Shown here: positions 16,052 to 17,830 of the stretch, in pieces
Numbering within the stretch: position 1 is the first letter of the stretch
Layout: each line of letters begins with the position of its first letter
Assembly (NCBI GenBank): GCA_014380705.1
Contig: JACMJI010000312.1
Span: forward strand, 1 to 17,830
Direction of reading: 5' to 3'
DNA: 17,830 bases
DNA from: Gorillibacterium sp.
GTDB lineage: Bacteria > Bacillota > Bacilli > Paenibacillales > NBRC-103111
Made by a program: the position numbers and the translations under genes
The notes under the pieces: model-generated
Told to the model about the DNA's origin: nothing
The model's database searches: none
Seen by the model: the letters and a program-made list of their open reading frames with translations, nothing else

Positions 16052-16093
16052 ACGGGTTATTGGCTGGATAACCGCCAGTAACCCGTTTTTATT
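16052..16093 (+). terminator. Rho-independent terminator after the sensor kinase gene
   Basis: A 13-bp stem (16052-16064 with 16074-16086, one G-T pair) with a 9-base loop is followed by TTTTTATTTT. It lies about 65 bases after the kinase stop and separates the two-component operon from the ABC exporter operon, so the exporter needs its own promoter. Confidence 0.9.
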
Positions 16094-16110
16094 TTAAACA
16101 AAATTTAAAC
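16093..16110 (+). promoter_or_regulatory. TTTAAAC direct repeats, candidate response-regulator site
   Basis: TTTAAAC occurs at 16093-16099 and again at 16104-16110, 11 bp apart, or one helical turn. Such head-to-tail pairs are the usual site form for OmpR-family regulators. The site lies 58 bases before the exporter start codon, just after the terminator of the adjoining two-component operon. AT-rich sequence makes chance occurrence possible, and no clear -35/-10 pair was found next to it. Confidence 0.35.
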
Positions 16111-16167
16111 TGGGGCATACCTTTGTTCTAACCTTCGGCTGGTAAGCTAAATGTCGAGGTGAAGGAC

Positions 16168-17082
16168 ATGAATGAAATGGTTATTGAAACATCGGGGCTA
16201 ACCAAGCATTATGGGCAGCGAAAAGCGGTAGATCACATTCATCTGCAAATCCGCAAGGGGGATATTTACGGTTTTCTTGGACCTAATGGTGCGGGTAAAA
16301 CAACGACCATTCGTATGCTGCTTGGGTTAATCCGTCCGACGGAAGGAACGGTTCACGTATTCGGCAAGGACTTACGTAAGGAACGTCTAGCGATTCTTGG
16401 TAAAGTCGGCTCGCTGGTAGAGTCGCCATCGTATTATGCTCATCTGACAGCTCGTGAGAATCTAGAGGTGCAGCGGCGGATACTAGGTGCAGCAAAGTCG
16501 CGGATTGATGAGGTATTAGCAGCCGTCCGACTGACCAAGGATGCTAATCGAGCGGTTAAAGGCTACTCGCTCGGGATGAAGCAGCGGTTGGGCATCGCCG
16601 CATCCTTGCTTGGCAGCCCAGAGCTGCTCATCCTCGATGAGCCAACAAATGGCCTTGATCCGGCGGGCATCCAGGAGATTCGCGAACTGATCAAGAGCAT
16701 GCCAACCGAATACGGCATGACGGTGCTCGTATCCAGTCATCTGCTCAGTGAGATCGACCTGATGGCGAACCGAGTAGGCATCATCCATCAGGGATCGATG
16801 CTGTTTGAGGATGATATTGAGGTTTTGCGAAAGCAAGCAGCTGGAAGTATTCGACTTGTTGTTAGCCAACCGGAGCAGGCTGTGCAGACGATTGCTGGAG
16901 CAGGATTTCTATCGGTACGGCAGGAGGGTGCTCTTATGCTGGAGCATATGGCGGACGAGAAGGTGGCGGAGGTTGTACACCGTCTTGTTAGTGAGGGTCA
17001 TTCTGTTTATCGGGTCGAAGAAATACGCCGCTCGCTTGAGGATATCTTCCTGAGCATGGTGGGGGAAGGAACTAGCTTATGA
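16168..17082 (+). CDS. ABC exporter ATPase, lantibiotic-immunity/BcrA type (LanF-like)
   Basis: This 304-residue cytoplasmic ATPase should power a membrane-embedded exporter that removes a peptide antibiotic from the membrane. It shows Walker A GPNGAGKT (38-45), signature YSLGMKQR (133-140), Walker B LLILDEP (153-159) with catalytic Glu158, and the H-loop SSH (His191). At the Q-loop position it reads GSLVESPSYY with Glu85. A Glu in place of Gln is characteristic of LanF-type lantibiotic immunity ATPases. The C-terminal 90 residues form the usual accessory region ending in RRSLEDIFLSMV. The ATG at 16168, with GAGGTGAAGG just upstream, is preferred to GTG 16159, which lies inside that site. The permease start overlaps its stop by 4 bases, so the two are translationally coupled. 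Confidence 0.93.
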   Translation: MNEMVIETSGLTKHYGQRKAVDHIHLQIRKGDIYGFLGPNGAGKTTTIRMLLGLIRPTEGTVHVFGKDLRKERLAILGKVGSLVESPSYYAHLTARENLEVQRRILGAAKSRIDEVLAAVRLTKDANRAVKGYSLGMKQRLGIAASLLGSPELLILDEPTNGLDPAGIQEIRELIKSMPTEYGMTVLVSSHLLSEIDLMANRVGIIHQGSMLFEDDIEVLRKQAAGSIRLVVSQPEQAVQTIAGAGFLSVRQEGALMLEHMADEKVAEVVHRLVSEGHSVYRVEEIRRSLEDIFLSMVGEGTSL

Positions 17083-17792
17083 TGGGGCGTGTGCTTGCTG
17101 CGGACTTCCTCAAGCTCCGCCGAACGATGGTCTGGGTGCTTATTTTCCTCGGACCTTTTGGCGTTATCGCTCTGGAGGCTGTAAACTTCGGGTTGCGCTA
17201 TGAATACCTAACGAAAACCTACGCGGATGACCTGTGGGGTGGGCTTCTTAGAAATATTCAAGGAATGACTGTACTGGCCGTCCTACTCGGTTCAGCATTG
17301 CTGACCTCCATGATCGCAGGCTATGAGCATCGAACGAACGCATGGAAACAGTTGCTAGCCTTGCCTGTCACTCGCTTTAGTGTGTTTGTTTCCAAATTTA
17401 CTCTCTGTACGCTGTTGCTGATTTTTTCGAGTACCTTGCTTACGCTGGGGTCCTATATGCTGGGCGGGGTGCTTGGTTATGGTTGGCATGCGCCATGGGC
17501 AGCTATTATTCAAACCAGCTTCTATCCCATGCTTGCCGGACTTGCTGTTGTGGCGCTTCAGCTTTGGTTATCGATTATGATGAAGAATCAGGCCATCCCC
17601 ATAACTGCAGGGATTCTAGGTACAATCCTGGGTATGGTTTCTTATAAACTTCCCGATTGGATTCTCTGGAAATGGCCGCTGCTTCTAAATGAAAAGGGCA
17701 GCCCAGAATGGTCGGTTCTTGCTAGTGCTGCAACAGCCCTTCTGCTCACCCTGCTCGGCGTGATTCATTTTACCCGAAAGGATGTGGATTAG
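17079..17792 (+). CDS. ABC-2 type permease, lantibiotic-immunity LanE/BcrB-like
   Basis: This 237-residue membrane protein is a permease partner of the LanF-like ATPase. It starts with an amphipathic ADFLKLRRTMVW segment, the typical LanE/MutE opening in which a basic patch precedes helix 1. About six hydrophobic segments follow, and the stretch SMIAGYEHRTNAWKQLLALPVTR between helices 2 and 3 is typical of this family. The ATG at 17079 overlaps the ATPase stop (ATGA), with GGAAGGA upstream. Another ATG at 17082 would work equally well. It probably forms a heteromeric channel with the second permease that begins at the window edge. Confidence 0.87.
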   Translation: MMGRVLAADFLKLRRTMVWVLIFLGPFGVIALEAVNFGLRYEYLTKTYADDLWGGLLRNIQGMTVLAVLLGSALLTSMIAGYEHRTNAWKQLLALPVTRFSVFVSKFTLCTLLLIFSSTLLTLGSYMLGGVLGYGWHAPWAAIIQTSFYPMLAGLAVVALQLWLSIMMKNQAIPITAGILGTILGMVSYKLPDWILWKWPLLLNEKGSPEWSVLASAATALLLTLLGVIHFTRKDVD

Positions 17793-17793
17793 C

Positions 17794-17830
17794 TTGCGGA
17801 CCTATAAACAACTATTCCTTGCTGAGTGGA
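17794..17830 (+). CDS. Start of a second ABC exporter permease (LanG-like), cut by the window end
   Basis: Immediately after the LanE-like stop a frame opens with TTG at 17794 and reads LRTYKQLFLAEW to the last base. An in-frame ATG at 17782 is also possible, but it directly abuts the GAAAGG that would be its ribosome binding site. A short basic stretch running into AEW is how LanE and LanG permeases usually begin. A third gene is expected for a LanFEG exporter. Only about 12 residues are visible, so the call rests mainly on context. Confidence 0.55.
   Translation, partial: MRTYKQLFLAEW

Overview
The window looks like chromosomal DNA from a low-to-moderate GC, spore-forming-type Firmicute, most likely Paenibacillus or a close relative. 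The reasons are strong AGGAGG-like ribosome binding sites, use of TTG/GTG starts, a large lipoprotein sugar-binding protein paired with a YesM/YesN-type two-component system, LplB/LplC-type permeases without their own ATPase, and a LanFE-type ABC exporter next to an OmpR-type two-component system. No rRNA, tRNA, CRISPR array, insertion sequence or phage gene was seen.

Region 1 (1-9034) is a carbohydrate-use locus with visibly AT-rich DNA. It opens with a clan GH-D-like glycoside hydrolase gene interrupted by one in-frame TGA. A non-coding stretch follows, holding a long GNRA-loop hairpin and a possible histidine-kinase remnant. Then come a solute-binding lipoprotein gene, a YesM-type sensor kinase and a YesN-type AraC response regulator, all on the plus strand. 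Converging on them, across a strong bidirectional terminator, are two sugar permease genes on the minus strand. The likely logic is that an extracellular glycan or its fragment is sensed by the kinase and regulator, bound by the lipoprotein and imported through the two permeases, powered by a shared MsmX-type ATPase encoded elsewhere. The glycosidase would then act on the sugar inside the cell. The substrate cannot be read from the sequence.

Region 2 (9271-11982) holds minus-strand accessory genes: a GyrI-like ligand-binding-domain protein, and a MarR regulator followed by a 14-helix-type MFS drug transporter. A perfect 14-bp palindrome overlaps the -35 box of the marR promoter, which suggests autoregulation of a drug-efflux operon.

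Region 3 (12108-17830, end truncated) is plus-strand and visibly richer in GC. It holds a protein resembling DUF3900 with a long Gly/Ala-rich insert, an OmpR-type response regulator, and a sensor kinase whose cytoplasmic N-terminus is built from a hexanucleotide tandem repeat. After a Rho-independent terminator comes an ABC exporter (ATPase with the Glu version of the Q-loop typical of lantibiotic immunity ATPases, one complete LanE/BcrB-like permease, and the first codons of a second permease). This looks like a peptide-antibiotic sensing and detoxification module. A pair of TTTAAAC direct repeats 11 bp apart, upstream of the exporter, is a candidate regulator site.
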